DNA of 57,994 bases from Muribaculaceae bacterium (GCA_009775365.1 VSPM01000007.1:1-57994), one strand, 5' to 3'. Shown: positions 1 through 8,204, counted from the first letter of the stretch. The notes: generated by a model from the sequence alone, not told the origin. Translations and numbers: made by a program.

Positions 1-535
1 TATTACCAAAAGAATCGGCAACTTTTTCAAGCTGCCGATTCAACTTTTTATGGTGTTCCTTATCCCGAACTCGCGTTGTCAGCATTATTTTGAACAGAAT
101 TTTTGTTCCCTCCGATTCTTCGGTATTGAAGTCAAAAGGAAGTGCGGGGTTACGACGGTGGAACGTGGTAAGCTCACCATCTTTATATGTAAACTCTACA
201 ATATCGCTGTCGGCCGCTTTCAGCACCCGGAGAACGGCATCCTTGTTGTCGCCGAGGAAACGGTCTATGGCAACCGTCGTTTTTCCTCTATAACTGAACA
301 CCAGTTGCTCGTTAAACCACCGATAAACCTCTTTCGCCTTTTCCCTGTCCATCTGGCTTGCGCGTGATATGAACAGTGTTTTGCGCGACGTGTTGGACGC
401 TACATCCATCGGACGCCGTATCACGGTAGTAAACTCGTATTTATCCTTCTTGCCTCCGGCCTTGCGCTCGTCGCGCGAAAAAATCAGCGCACGTCTGCCC
501 CTCGGATAATAATACAGGCTTTCCATAAAAGTCAT
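1..535 (-). pseudogene. AAA-family ATPase fragment (RloA/AbiLii-like), truncated
   Basis: Reading the minus strand from about 535 to the window edge gives an open frame with the segments YYYPRGRRALIFSR, ASNTSRKTLFISRASQ and VYRWFNEQL. These resemble the middle of single-gene AAA ATPases that carry P-loop and ABC-type halves and are often linked to phage defence or plasmid functions. The N-terminal part with the Walker A motif is missing. Upstream, the same frame runs into stop codons within a few codons of about 550, and a different short reading frame takes over. The gene is therefore an N-terminally deleted remnant that continues past the left edge. The family call rests on pattern recognition only. 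Confidence 0.5.
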
Positions 536-665
536 CGTCAGAATCAACCGGAACAACTTCGTTTATCATGATAGCCCGTATCTTTTCCGGCTCGATATTT
601 ACGTCATTAAGCCGCAAGTTGGTGCTGTTTTCAATAAACCGCAGCAACTCTGCCTTTACATTCAT
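441..665 (-). CDS. small chimeric protein of unknown function (third cistron of tautomerase operon)
   Basis: This 74-residue frame begins with MNVKAELLRF and overlaps the stop of the upstream flavoprotein by ATGA, a sign of translational coupling. The first 44 or so residues look like a genuine acidic N-terminus. After about nucleotide 540 the frame is out of register with the AAA ATPase remnant that shares the same DNA, so its C-terminus (ARRAQGRRQEG) is probably junk produced by a deletion junction. I read it as the 5' end of a lost third operon gene fused to ATPase debris. The original family is not recognised. Confidence 0.35.
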   Translation of the reverse strand: MNVKAELLRFIENSTNLRLNDVNIEPEKIRAIMINEVVPVDSDDDFYGKPVLLSEGQTCADFFARRAQGRRQEG

Positions 666-1231
666 AATATGATTTTTTTAAGAACAAAACTCATATTCTC
701 GCCGAGGTTACGCATATTTGCCATCCCTTCCTCATCATTGAGGACATCTCCGATATTCTTGCCATAGACCATATTCCAGTAGGTGGAGCCAACGACAATC
801 ATCTCTTTATTGAGCATAAAGTGATTCATGGTGTCAACGGTAGTCATGCCGCCACCGCGACGCACTGCGGCGACCGAGGCGCCAACCTTGTGGCGAAGAA
901 GTCCCGGATTGGTAGCAACAACAACGCCGCCACGTTCCAGAAAGGCTTTCATCTTTGCAGATACATCAGCCGAGTAAACCGGCGAGCCGAGAATTATTCC
1001 GTCTGCCTCGACCATACGACTGAATATATCGGCAAATCCATCATTTGCAAACACACAGTTGCCTCTGCCTTTACAGGCAAAACATCCGCGACACGGCAGT
1101 ATTTCATATTCAGCCAACTGTATCAGGTCCGTTTCAATCCCCTCCTTATTCAGTTCATCAAAGATCTTGCTGATAATCAGTGCTGTGTTTCCGTCTTTGC
1201 GGGCACTTCCGTTGATTCCGATTACCTTCAT
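662..1231 (-). CDS. NADPH-dependent FMN reductase / iron-sulfur flavoprotein family
   Basis: A 189-residue cytoplasmic flavodoxin-fold protein. The N-terminal GINGSARKDGNT is the FMN-phosphate loop, and GSPVYSADVSAKMK (about 100-113) is the second flavin-contact loop of this family. Between them, cysteines at about 47, 50, 53 and 59 (CRGCFACKGRGNC) match the compact [4Fe-4S] motif of iron-sulfur flavoproteins, which pass electrons between a cluster and FMN. The start overlaps the tautomerase stop by ATGA, so the two are co-translated. The electron donor and acceptor cannot be inferred from sequence. A role in quinone or nitro-compound reduction is only a family-level guess. Confidence 0.8.
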   Translation of the reverse strand: MKVIGINGSARKDGNTALIISKIFDELNKEGIETDLIQLAEYEILPCRGCFACKGRGNCVFANDGFADIFSRMVEADGIILGSPVYSADVSAKMKAFLERGGVVVATNPGLLRHKVGASVAAVRRGGGMTTVDTMNHFMLNKEMIVVGSTYWNMVYGKNIGDVLNDEEGMANMRNLGENMSFVLKKIIL

Positions 1232-1428
1232 GGCTTATAATTGCGTTTTATCTCGTCAATTGATTTGCCGCCGATACCAAAATTCTCATCCGGCAGTTCC
1301 TTGATAGTAACTGTGAAGAACTCCTCCGGGATATGGGTTATTTCGGAGGCCGTCGCTGTCAGCCGTTCAATCAACTGTTTCTTCTGTTCAGCGGTCAGTT
1401 TGCCGCTCTCTATTGATATGTAGGGCAT
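1228..1428 (-). CDS. 4-oxalocrotonate tautomerase family protein
   Basis: A 66-residue protein starting MPYISIESGKLTAEQK. After removal of Met the N-terminal proline would be the catalytic base of the tautomerase superfamily, and the length is typical of the small homohexameric 4-OT type. It leads a coupled cluster with the downstream iron-sulfur flavoprotein (ATGA overlap). Its own promoter is not evident: the roughly 90 bases upstream read as the tail of another minus-strand frame ending at about 1436, which suggests that the operon's upstream part was lost. The substrate is unknown. Confidence 0.85.
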   Translation of the reverse strand: MPYISIESGKLTAEQKKQLIERLTATASEITHIPEEFFTVTIKELPDENFGIGGKSIDEIKRNYKP

Positions 1429-1571
1429 CTTTAGTTATGAGTCTTTTGACGGTTTGACATTATGGCGTCGAAGTTGTCGCGACCCCAGTTGATGAGAGCG
1501 CATGTCGGCGCAGCCGGTGCGCGGTGCAAAGCACTCTGACTCACCGCAAAATTAACAAAAAATATCGAGAT

Positions 1572-1742
1572 ATGCTATATCCTGAGCTACATTTCACCGG
1601 ACAGGTGTGGCGACCGCCATACGAGGCCGGCTCCCAGCTCCTGCAACTGACCTACGGCTACACATGGCACAAATGCAAGTTTTGCAGCCTCTACCACGGC
1701 ACACCATTCCGAATGTCGCCTCTCTCGGAGGTAGAGGAAGTC
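1572..1742 (+). pseudogene. radical SAM protein, N-terminal remnant
   Basis: The frame from ATG 1572 reads MLYPELHFTGQVWRPP, then TYGYTWHKCKFCSLYHGT, then FRMSPLSEVEE. It looks like the start of a radical SAM enzyme whose cluster loop normally reads G-C-x-x-x-x-C-x-F-C. Here the first cysteine is replaced by tyrosine (codon TAC), which would leave only two cluster ligands. Homology stops at 1742, exactly where the 190-bp direct repeat shared with the neighbouring LRR genes begins, so the gene has lost everything after its first 57 codons. The rest was not found in this window. Confidence 0.6.
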
Positions 1743-1932
1743 CGGATTGAAGCAACCATAAGAAATAATTTATCTATCGTATAATATATTTCTTCCCATT
1801 ACGGATATAGATATTTCCAGAAGTTGGTGTTTCAACCTTTCTACCTAACAAATCGTAGTAATCACCAGTATCTTCTTTTCCGTCAATTGCCACACTGTCA
1901 ATACCGGAAGAAGGGAAATCATTGGTTTCTAT
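1743..1932. repeat. 190-bp perfect direct repeat, copy 1
   Basis: Bases 1743-1932 are identical to 3347-3536 with an offset of 1604. The repeat covers the 3' ends of both LRR genes (the tail GRKVETPTSGNIYIRNGKK) plus about 30 bp beyond their stop codons. The first difference on the gene-internal side is at 1933/3537. The outer edge coincides with the truncation point of the radical SAM remnant. Confidence 0.95.
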
Positions 1933-3309
1933 AAAATTCGTGAAGTAATTCCAACCCCACGCATTGCGGTATAAATCAGCTGAACCAATAGGAACATATA
2001 CAGGGGTGTCTTGAGGGGTTCGGTTTACAAAGTCACTACCGTATTTTCCAAAAGGTGGCCGGCCGGGATTTATATCGCTGACTATGCAGACCGGCGGTAT
2101 TTTAGCTGCGCAATAGATACTCGTTACGTTTTTCCAATATTCACAACTTTCAGCGCCCAAAGTTTCTAAGGTGGAAGGGAAGTAAATAGATTTTAATCCT
2201 TTACAATAGTATAAACCGTAGGTGCCTATGGTCTTCAAGTTTGAAAAAAGAGGAAGCCCCTGTAACGCCCCGCACTGCCAAAAGGCTCTATCCCCAATTT
2301 CTTCAATGGTATTTGGGTTTTCTATTATAAATTCTTTCAATACTATGCAGTTGTCAACAAAACTTCCAGGAATTTGTTTCAAGCCTTCAGGAAAGCGAAC
2401 TTTTTCAAGTTCATAGTTTAACGCAAAATGATCGCTCCCTGGAAAAGACTGACATGAATTCGGCAATATTGCTTCCCTTAATCGAGTTGCATAAAAGGCT
2501 CCATCACCGATTTCTTCCAGCCCATCAGGAAAATTACATTCTGTGATTTTAGTTGAGAAGAATGCGCCGTCATTGATTCTCTTCAAAGTTGTTGGCAGTA
2601 TAACTTTGCCGGTCAATGATTTACAATTGACGAATGCCATATATCCTATTTCTTCAACACCTTCAGGAATTATAAGAGGATTGACATTCAAGCTGATGCA
2701 ATCCGAGAAGCATCTTCTTTTAATTGCTTTTAAAGAAGATGGAAAGTTTATATCTTTGAGATCAATGGCATAAGCGAAAGCACGTTCACCTATTTCTTCC
2801 AATCCCTCAGGGAGTATAATTCTGCGTAAAGGGATGCAATCTATATAGTCCGAACCGGGAGTGAATTGTTCTGATGGATACCAAAATGCACATTTGGGGA
2901 GTATATTGTCCTGTACTTGCGCATATTCAAGGTTGGCCACAGTCAATCCTTCGTAGAAACTGCAGCTCCAGATAGTATGGAAATCCGCCGCATTGATAGG
3001 CCCACGCACCACGAGCGAGTCAATATCATTTATATCATCTCCGAGCATGGATTCAAGAGTCCCGGATTTGATCAGTGTCACATCTTTGAATTTCACCTCA
3101 GAATGAGATTGATTCATTACCCTCGCATTTCGAGGAAGGTTATCAAAATCAATGCCAGAATCATTCATTCCTGATTTAAAGACGTGGCTAACATCCCTTT
3201 CATGTGTAGACTTAGAGATGTCGCCTAAATGCAAACAATCATACTTCTGAGCTGAGAGCTGTGTTAACGTGGTTAATACAGCTGCAATTATTAACGGATA
3301 CTTTCTCAT
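1774..3309 (-). CDS. BspA-like leucine-rich-repeat secreted protein (copy A)
   Basis: I place the start at ATG 3309 (MRKYPLIIAAVLTTLTQLSAQ), which gives a Sec signal peptide; the open frame extends 18 codons further upstream without one. The mature protein of about 490 residues carries LRR_5/BspA repeats such as LPEGLEEIGERAFAYAIDL and FPDGLEEIGDGAFYATRL. It ends in a short beta-rich tail (YYDLLGRKVETP then GNIYIRNGKKYIIR) that resembles the C-terminal sorting-like domain of Bacteroidetes surface proteins. Such proteins bind host or bacterial surfaces; the ligand here is unknown. The 5' leader matches that of the small gene at 4961-5311 and the 3' end matches the LRR gene at 3378-4886, so this gene is a mosaic. 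No promoter was found directly upstream. Confidence 0.85.
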   Translation of the reverse strand: MRKYPLIIAAVLTTLTQLSAQKYDCLHLGDISKSTHERDVSHVFKSGMNDSGIDFDNLPRNARVMNQSHSEVKFKDVTLIKSGTLESMLGDDINDIDSLVVRGPINAADFHTIWSCSFYEGLTVANLEYAQVQDNILPKCAFWYPSEQFTPGSDYIDCIPLRRIILPEGLEEIGERAFAYAIDLKDINFPSSLKAIKRRCFSDCISLNVNPLIIPEGVEEIGYMAFVNCKSLTGKVILPTTLKRINDGAFFSTKITECNFPDGLEEIGDGAFYATRLREAILPNSCQSFPGSDHFALNYELEKVRFPEGLKQIPGSFVDNCIVLKEFIIENPNTIEEIGDRAFWQCGALQGLPLFSNLKTIGTYGLYYCKGLKSIYFPSTLETLGAESCEYWKNVTSIYCAAKIPPVCIVSDINPGRPPFGKYGSDFVNRTPQDTPVYVPIGSADLYRNAWGWNYFTNFIETNDFPSSGIDSVAIDGKEDTGDYYDLLGRKVETPTSGNIYIRNGKKYIIR

Positions 3310-3346
3310 ATCTTCGAGTTTTGTTGTTTTACCTGCTGCAAATGTT

Positions 3347-3536
3347 CGGATTGAAGCAACCATAAGAAATAATTTATCTATCGTATAATATATTTCTTCC
3401 CATTACGGATATAGATATTTCCAGAAGTTGGTGTTTCAACCTTTCTACCTAACAAATCGTAGTAATCACCAGTATCTTCTTTTCCGTCAATTGCCACACT
3501 GTCAATACCGGAAGAAGGGAAATCATTGGTTTCTAT
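3347..3536. repeat. 190-bp perfect direct repeat, copy 2
   Basis: Second copy of the repeat at 1743-1932. It lies at the 3' end of the second LRR gene and runs up to the 5' region of the first. Perfect identity over 190 bp, beside LRR bodies that are clearly diverged, points to recent duplication or gene conversion. Confidence 0.95.
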
Positions 3537-4886
3537 GAAATTCGTAAAATAATTCCAACCGTAAGCAGAAGCATACAAATGTGAAGTCCCAACAGGAACA
3601 TAAACTGGAATGTCGTTTGGAGTACACAAATGACCGGGCTGACCTGATATGGGACCGAATGTATGGTTACGTCCTTTATTTGATGGATCCTCATCGCATA
3701 TAGGTGGAGTTAGTGCGCTACAATATATTGCTTCCAATGACTGAAGATATTGGAAAGAAGCACCGCCTAAATATGTTAATGATGAGGGGAATACCAAGTT
3801 TTTGAGTGCGCTACAGTACCAGAATGCATTAGATTTAACCTCTTTTAATCCTTCATGCAATAAAACACCGGACAATACCATACATGTAGACAATGCATCT
3901 GCTCCAATTATCTCAACGGTGGATGGGATATCAAATTCCGATAAATTAATATCATTATAAACAAAGCAGTTGGGTATAACCTTTACTCCGTGTGGAAGAT
4001 TTATTTTTCTTAATTCGTGATTTAATGCGAATTGATGGGTGCCTAAAAATTGCTGACAAGAGTTTGGCAGTAAAACACATTCAAGCTCAGACGAATAAAA
4101 TGCCGCATTACCAATTGATTGCAAACCGTCTGGAAAATTGATACATTTAATCTTGGCCCGATAAAAAGCTCCTTCTTCTATGTGTTTTATTGAGGATGGA
4201 AGGTTTACTACATCTAATGATGCGCAGTTCATAAAACACATTGCAGGGATTTTCGTCACACCCTCAGGTATTTGCAACGGAGTGCTTTCTAATGATATGC
4301 AATCGGAGAAACAATAGATTCCAAGATTTTGCAACTCAGACGGAATATTTATTGATTCCAAGTGAATGGCATATGAGAATGCTAAATCTCCAATAGTTTT
4401 AATTTGGTTTGGCAGGATTATTCTTCTAAGGGAAATTACGTATATTGTCCCGTCATCTTGTAATTGTTCATCTTGATGCCAGAATGCTCTTGATGGAATA
4501 ATCTCATTTTCAACAGCGGCACCCTCCAGATTAATGACCGATAGGTTTCCCTTAAATGTTGCACTCCAGAGAGTATTGAAATCGCTGTCGTTAATAGTCC
4601 CCTTTATAACAATAGAATCAATATCGTTTATATTGGAACCAATAATATCTGATAATGTTCCGGGAACTGTTACAGTTACCTCTTTATAGTTTTTATTGTT
4701 AAAAGTCTTTAATGATTTTCTGGAAACGATTCCCTTTTTTAATGGAATCATATTGACGATACTATCTGTTATATTCGGATATGAATTATCCTTATATTGG
4801 TTTTCACCACAATTGAGAGTAATGTTTTGTGATACAACAGATAACATCGACAAAATAAATAAAAACGATGTGATAAAACGTAACAT
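3378..4886 (-). CDS. BspA-like leucine-rich-repeat secreted protein (copy B)
   Basis: A 502-residue protein with signal peptide MLRFITSFLFILSMLSVVSQ. Its LRR_5 repeats follow the pattern LPxxIKxIGxxAFxxA, for example LPNQIKTIGDLAFSYAIHL and FPDGLQSIGNAAFYSSEL, and the C-terminal tail is identical to that of copy A. It is similar in length and repeat layout to copy A but diverged through the repeat body, which fits paralogues whose ends have been homogenised. It is exported and probably surface-exposed. It lies 23 bp downstream of a hairpin that separates it from the DUF3244-like gene, so expression may depend on read-through. Confidence 0.85.
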   Translation of the reverse strand: MLRFITSFLFILSMLSVVSQNITLNCGENQYKDNSYPNITDSIVNMIPLKKGIVSRKSLKTFNNKNYKEVTVTVPGTLSDIIGSNINDIDSIVIKGTINDSDFNTLWSATFKGNLSVINLEGAAVENEIIPSRAFWHQDEQLQDDGTIYVISLRRIILPNQIKTIGDLAFSYAIHLESINIPSELQNLGIYCFSDCISLESTPLQIPEGVTKIPAMCFMNCASLDVVNLPSSIKHIEEGAFYRAKIKCINFPDGLQSIGNAAFYSSELECVLLPNSCQQFLGTHQFALNHELRKINLPHGVKVIPNCFVYNDINLSEFDIPSTVEIIGADALSTCMVLSGVLLHEGLKEVKSNAFWYCSALKNLVFPSSLTYLGGASFQYLQSLEAIYCSALTPPICDEDPSNKGRNHTFGPISGQPGHLCTPNDIPVYVPVGTSHLYASAYGWNYFTNFIETNDFPSSGIDSVAIDGKEDTGDYYDLLGRKVETPTSGNIYIRNGKKYIIR

Positions 4887-4908
4887 ATTAGAAGTCTTTT
4901 TAAATGAT

Positions 4909-4945
4909 GACTTTTCCCGATCCTATTTGTGGATTGGGAAAAGTC
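4909..4945 (-). terminator. hairpin between DUF3244-like gene and LRR gene B
   Basis: GACTTTTCCC (4909-4918) pairs perfectly with GGGAAAAGTC (4936-4945). It lies just downstream of the minus-strand gene ending at 4961. On the minus strand it is followed by an A/T-rich stretch rather than a clean T-run, so termination may be partial. Confidence 0.5.
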
Positions 4946-4960
4946 GTTTAAGCACATATA

Positions 4961-5311
4961 TTATCTTATATCGATTTTCTTTTGATCTACTACCATTCCA
5001 TCAACGGTATACACTACTACGTATATACCCTTCTCAAAATTGGCAACATCAATAGATATATTACTCTCGCCTGTAACAATGCTGTCCATCACTTTGGTAT
5101 TTCCATCAAGGATGGATATAATCGAGATAGCTGAATTATCTACGGCGTCATAGAATACATCAATAGGACACTGCATAGGAGATCGGCGCACTGTGGTACA
5201 TTTGTCGCTTCGGCCCCGCTTAGCGAGGTCCATATAAATCGCGCTTTTTGAAGCGAAAGATTGAATGCTGATGGAGATTATGACTCCAATTATTAACAGA
5301 TACTTTCTCAT
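4961..5311 (-). CDS. small secreted protein, DUF3244-like
   Basis: With start ATG 5311 the product is about 116 residues: signal peptide MRKYLLIIGVIISISIQSFA, then a single small beta-sandwich. The order of strands (PIDVFYDAVDN, AISIISILDGN, VMDSIVTGESNISIDVANF, KGIYVVVYTVDG) resembles the DUF3244 family of Bacteroidales exported proteins. The first residues and about 50 bp of upstream DNA match those of LRR gene A, which shows shared ancestry of the leader. A TTG-N20-TAACTTTA promoter and a 23-bp palindrome lie just upstream. The function of the family is unknown. Confidence 0.6.
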   Translation of the reverse strand: MRKYLLIIGVIISISIQSFASKSAIYMDLAKRGRSDKCTTVRRSPMQCPIDVFYDAVDNSAISIISILDGNTKVMDSIVTGESNISIDVANFEKGIYVVVYTVDGMVVDQKKIDIR

Positions 5312-5323
5312 ATCTTCGAGTTT

Positions 5324-5398
5324 TGTTGTTTTACCTGCCGTAAAGTTACTGTCAGGAAACTTTGCAAACAAGAAGAAAAGTTTGACAGTCAAACTTTT
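5324..5398 (-). promoter_or_regulatory. promoter with upstream 23-bp palindrome (DUF3244-like gene)
   Basis: Reading the minus strand: the perfect palindrome AAAAGTTTGAC-A-GTCAAACTTTT (5376-5398) is followed after four bases by TTG (5371-5369), then a 20-base spacer and TAACTTTA, close to the Bacteroidales TAnnTTTG element. A dyad placed directly upstream of the -33 box is typical of an activator site. The half-site AAAGTTTGACA recurs several times nearby. Confidence 0.5.
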
Positions 5399-5538
5399 TA
5401 TTTTGCTTGTTATCAATAATTTACAAACGGAGGGGTATTTGATTCCTATTTAGGTACGCCAAAAGTTTGACAAGAGGAGGAAAATGGTCGATAAACCGAG
5501 GCTCGCTGACTCAGAAAACGAAAACGCTCCTTTATACT

Positions 5539-5733
5539 TTACTCTATAAGTTTAAATATTAAATGCAGGAGTATGCTTTCACCATTAGAGTCGGGATATG
5601 GAACGAAACACACCACTAAGCTAAATGTACAACTTAATACGATGAGAGATAATGTACTCCAACGGATATAAGACATATCCATATTATTTACAAGGCGTTT
5701 AATTCTCTTGACTGTTGAAACGACATACTTCAT
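5539..5733 (-). CDS. small single-pass membrane protein, hypothetical
   Basis: A 64-residue frame if started at the ATG at 5733 (MKYVVSTVKRIKRLV). The ATG at 5766 would lie inside the promoter and is rejected. It has a basic N-terminus followed by one hydrophobic segment (WSTLSLIVLSCTFSLVVCFV, about residues 26-45) and a short polar tail. A good promoter (TTG-N20-TATCTTTGC) sits directly upstream, which is the main reason to believe it. No family was recognised. Confidence 0.4.
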   Translation of the reverse strand: MKYVVSTVKRIKRLVNNMDMSYIRWSTLSLIVLSCTFSLVVCFVPYPDSNGESILLHLIFKLIE

Positions 5734-5760
5734 ATATAAATTCTGGTAGTTTATGAATGT

Positions 5761-5808
5761 ATGCAAAGATAATCACTCAATTGTTTTCAATCAAGAATAA
5801 AAGTTTGA
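5761..5808 (-). promoter_or_regulatory. promoter of small membrane protein, with AAAGTTTGACA site
   Basis: On the minus strand TTG (5793-5791), a 20-base spacer and TATCTTTGC form a near-perfect Bacteroidales promoter. The motif AAAGTTTGACA (plus strand, 5798-5808) lies four bases upstream of the TTG, almost the same placement as the palindrome in front of the DUF3244-like gene. Two more copies at 5462-5472 and 5885-5895 have no clear promoter next to them. Confidence 0.55.
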
Positions 5809-6002
5809 CACCCCTTAAACATACGAGGCTAATATACACGAATTTACAATCCACAAACACACATGGTTCTGTGTGTTTCCACCCAAAGTTTGACAATTGG
5901 CGTTTGGAGTATTATCCGTATCTTGTTTTCAAAAACAAAAAACAGTTCATATGCAAACGGACAGATGAACTGTTTTTCATACTCCTTATGAAACTATTAT
6001 AA

Positions 6003-7856
6003 CTACAATTTATTCATAAGTTTCCTAATATAGATTCCTATATTTGTCTGATTTTCGCTCATACCAAGTTTCTTGCGGACATCACTGCTAATATGGTAAT
6101 GTCTTTTCAGTTGCATATATTCCCCGGCTTCTTTCCCTCGTAGACCAATTGCGTAAAGGCAGATATAGTTGATTTCTGATTCCGTCAGTCCGTGTTCTTC
6201 CAAATATTCCATAAATCTTGGATGAGACGCTTTGAATGCAAGACGGGTGGTATTCATAAACTCATCTTTGTCTTGAATAAGCTTGTCTCTCCAGTCTCCA
6301 TAGGATTTTGCATAAGCACTGTTATCAGTAATCTGCGCGGCCAACAGACTATTCAACATTTCTATCCTAATCTTGATAGCGTCCTCTATAGGTTTGGCAA
6401 GATCCTTTCTCTTTTCCAAAATATCTTTAAGGGATGCGCTTTCATCCTCTAATTGTTCAATCTTAAGACGGAGGTTTTCTGCGGCCAGTGATTGATGTTC
6501 ACATTCCAATTTAACTTTTTGCTTCTCAAGAACTGCATTATGCCTTTCCAATTCGAGTTTATCGTTCGTCTGCTGAAGATTCTTCTTCTCTAACTCAGCC
6601 TGATGATTTCTCAGTTCAAGATTTTCGTTTTCTTTTTTTAGATTCTCCTGTTCAAGTTGCAGTCTTTTATTTTCTTGTTCTTCCAATAAGTTCTTTGCCT
6701 GACTTAACCGATAACGGTAATATATGTATCCGGCAATGATGAGCAACGCGAAAGCAGCACATAAACTAAGCCAGATATATCGATCCCTCTTCTGGAGCTT
6801 CAAGAGGTTGGTTTTCTCAATCTCATGACGCTCTTGTGCAAAAAGTAAATCATGTGAGAATATATTCTTATGTAGCGAATCAACTGTTGTGGAGAAAATT
6901 CTATATGCTTCCAGTGCACCAGCATAATTTCCATTTTGTTCCAATATATCTGACATTACGGCAAAATACTTCAAAGAATGTCTTGCATTCGATGATGAGT
7001 CAACTAAATCGATAAATCGTTTTGCATTATAATCATCCCCAATTTTACTATATGCCTGGGCTATATCAATTTTAGTCATTTCATCTATGGTGTCTGATGA
7101 ATTATAATAATTCAAAACATCCACTATTTCATCTCTATTCCCAAATGTAATAGCATATAATAAAACATATGGAGATATAGACGAGGCGTATTCGGGATTG
7201 CTGCCTACTTTACTATGTGCGATTGACATTATACTGTCAGCAAGATTCTGATCCCCATTCAGAATACTGCCATCCAAAACATTGGCTATGCTTAATATTT
7301 CATAATCTGGACGTCCAGATTCCCTGTATAGTTCAGCCGCTTCCAGATTTACTTTAATAAAATCATCAAACTTATAGGTCGTGTATAAAATCGTCCCTTG
7401 TGCAACCAAAAGATTAGCCATGGTCATAGTATCCGATGCCTGTCCGCAATACTCTCTGCCACGCATGAAGCTTTGCATGGCAGAATCATTGTTTTCACGA
7501 TTCTGATATATGCGTCCCTGATAATAATAGGTCTTCAGTTTTTCGTCAGCAGTGCCCTTCTTTAAGAAATAATCAATAGCCGGCTGAAGCACATCAAAAC
7601 TCGTGGTATCAATATAATTTTTATCCAACGCCATTGATTTCAACAGAGCATAACGTGCCTTATCCTTCTTACCATTGAGCGTTTCAACATTGACAGCATT
7701 CAGAATGGACAGAGCCGAATCCGGTCTTGAATCCATCAGGGACTCTGCCAAATCCATTTTTTCTGAAGCTATGCTCTGTCTGTCACAGCCGATAATAGTC
7801 AAAACTACTACAGCGAGGCATAATGTGATTATAATCCTTATTGGGTAATTAATCAT
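6003..7856 (-). CDS. membrane-anchored TPR lipoprotein with C-terminal HTH regulator domain
   Basis: I choose ATG 7856 (MINYPIRIIITLCLAVVVL), preceded by AAGGAT, rather than a TTG codon 21 bases upstream that overlaps the preceding gene. The lipobox ends IIGC. It is followed by about 320 residues of TPR-like helices (MDLAESLMDSRPDSALSIL; YYYQGRIYQNRENNDSAM), one membrane span (YIWLSLCAAFALLIIAGYIY), a long coiled coil rich in Leu, Glu and Lys, and a C-terminal DNA-binding-like domain (LTESEINYICLYAIGLRGKE). This layout recurs in Bacteroidales: a periplasmic sensor joined to a cytoplasmic helix-turn-helix. The signal and target are unknown. The XRE gene upstream overlaps its 5' region, so the two are probably co-transcribed. 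Confidence 0.75.
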   Translation of the reverse strand: MINYPIRIIITLCLAVVVLTIIGCDRQSIASEKMDLAESLMDSRPDSALSILNAVNVETLNGKKDKARYALLKSMALDKNYIDTTSFDVLQPAIDYFLKKGTADEKLKTYYYQGRIYQNRENNDSAMQSFMRGREYCGQASDTMTMANLLVAQGTILYTTYKFDDFIKVNLEAAELYRESGRPDYEILSIANVLDGSILNGDQNLADSIMSIAHSKVGSNPEYASSISPYVLLYAITFGNRDEIVDVLNYYNSSDTIDEMTKIDIAQAYSKIGDDYNAKRFIDLVDSSSNARHSLKYFAVMSDILEQNGNYAGALEAYRIFSTTVDSLHKNIFSHDLLFAQERHEIEKTNLLKLQKRDRYIWLSLCAAFALLIIAGYIYYRYRLSQAKNLLEEQENKRLQLEQENLKKENENLELRNHQAELEKKNLQQTNDKLELERHNAVLEKQKVKLECEHQSLAAENLRLKIEQLEDESASLKDILEKRKDLAKPIEDAIKIRIEMLNSLLAAQITDNSAYAKSYGDWRDKLIQDKDEFMNTTRLAFKASHPRFMEYLEEHGLTESEINYICLYAIGLRGKEAGEYMQLKRHYHISSDVRKKLGMSENQTNIGIYIRKLMNKL

Positions 7857-7864
7857 ATCCTTAG

Positions 7865-8092
7865 TTATTCTGCGCAAGTCGAGTAAGCCCTTACAATTTC
7901 CTGATCATACAGGTCTTTAACCTCAACTCCAAGGAGATTGGCTATTTTCAACAAAGTTAAAATATCTGGCTGAGAGGAATTGGTACACCACTTGGATACA
8001 GTTGTAGGATCCACATCCAATTGGATGGAAAGCCATCTGTTAGTCAAATTCCGTTCTCTCAGGAGCATCTTAAGTCTATTGATTTTCGGCAT
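7865..8092 (-). CDS. XRE-family helix-turn-helix regulator
   Basis: I start at ATG 8092 (MPKINRLKMLLRERNLTNRW) because the upstream in-frame codons overlap the promoter. The 75-residue product is a single HTH_3 domain: WLSIQLDVDPTTVSKWCTNSSQP contains the turn and recognition helix, and LLKIANLLGVEVKDLY is the family's closing helix. It has no dimerisation or sensor domain. It stops 9 bp before the start of the TPR lipoprotein regulator, so they form a two-gene unit in which the small repressor-like protein may control the pair. Confidence 0.85.
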   Translation of the reverse strand: MPKINRLKMLLRERNLTNRWLSIQLDVDPTTVSKWCTNSSQPDILTLLKIANLLGVEVKDLYDQEIVRAYSTCAE

Positions 8093-8110
8093 GGCATCTG
8101 TTTTTAGAGT

Positions 8111-8119
8111 GCAAAGATA
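8111..8119 (-). promoter_or_regulatory. -7 element of XRE/TPR regulator operon
   Basis: The minus strand reads TATCTTTGC, an exact TAnnTTTGC element, 18 bp upstream of the chosen XRE start. Confidence 0.65.
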
Positions 8120-8204
8120 GTGACAATTTTTCATTCCTAACGTATCTTGTACTGATTTAAGCGTAATTACATGTAATTATGATCAAATTATAGTCAAAAA
8201 AAAG

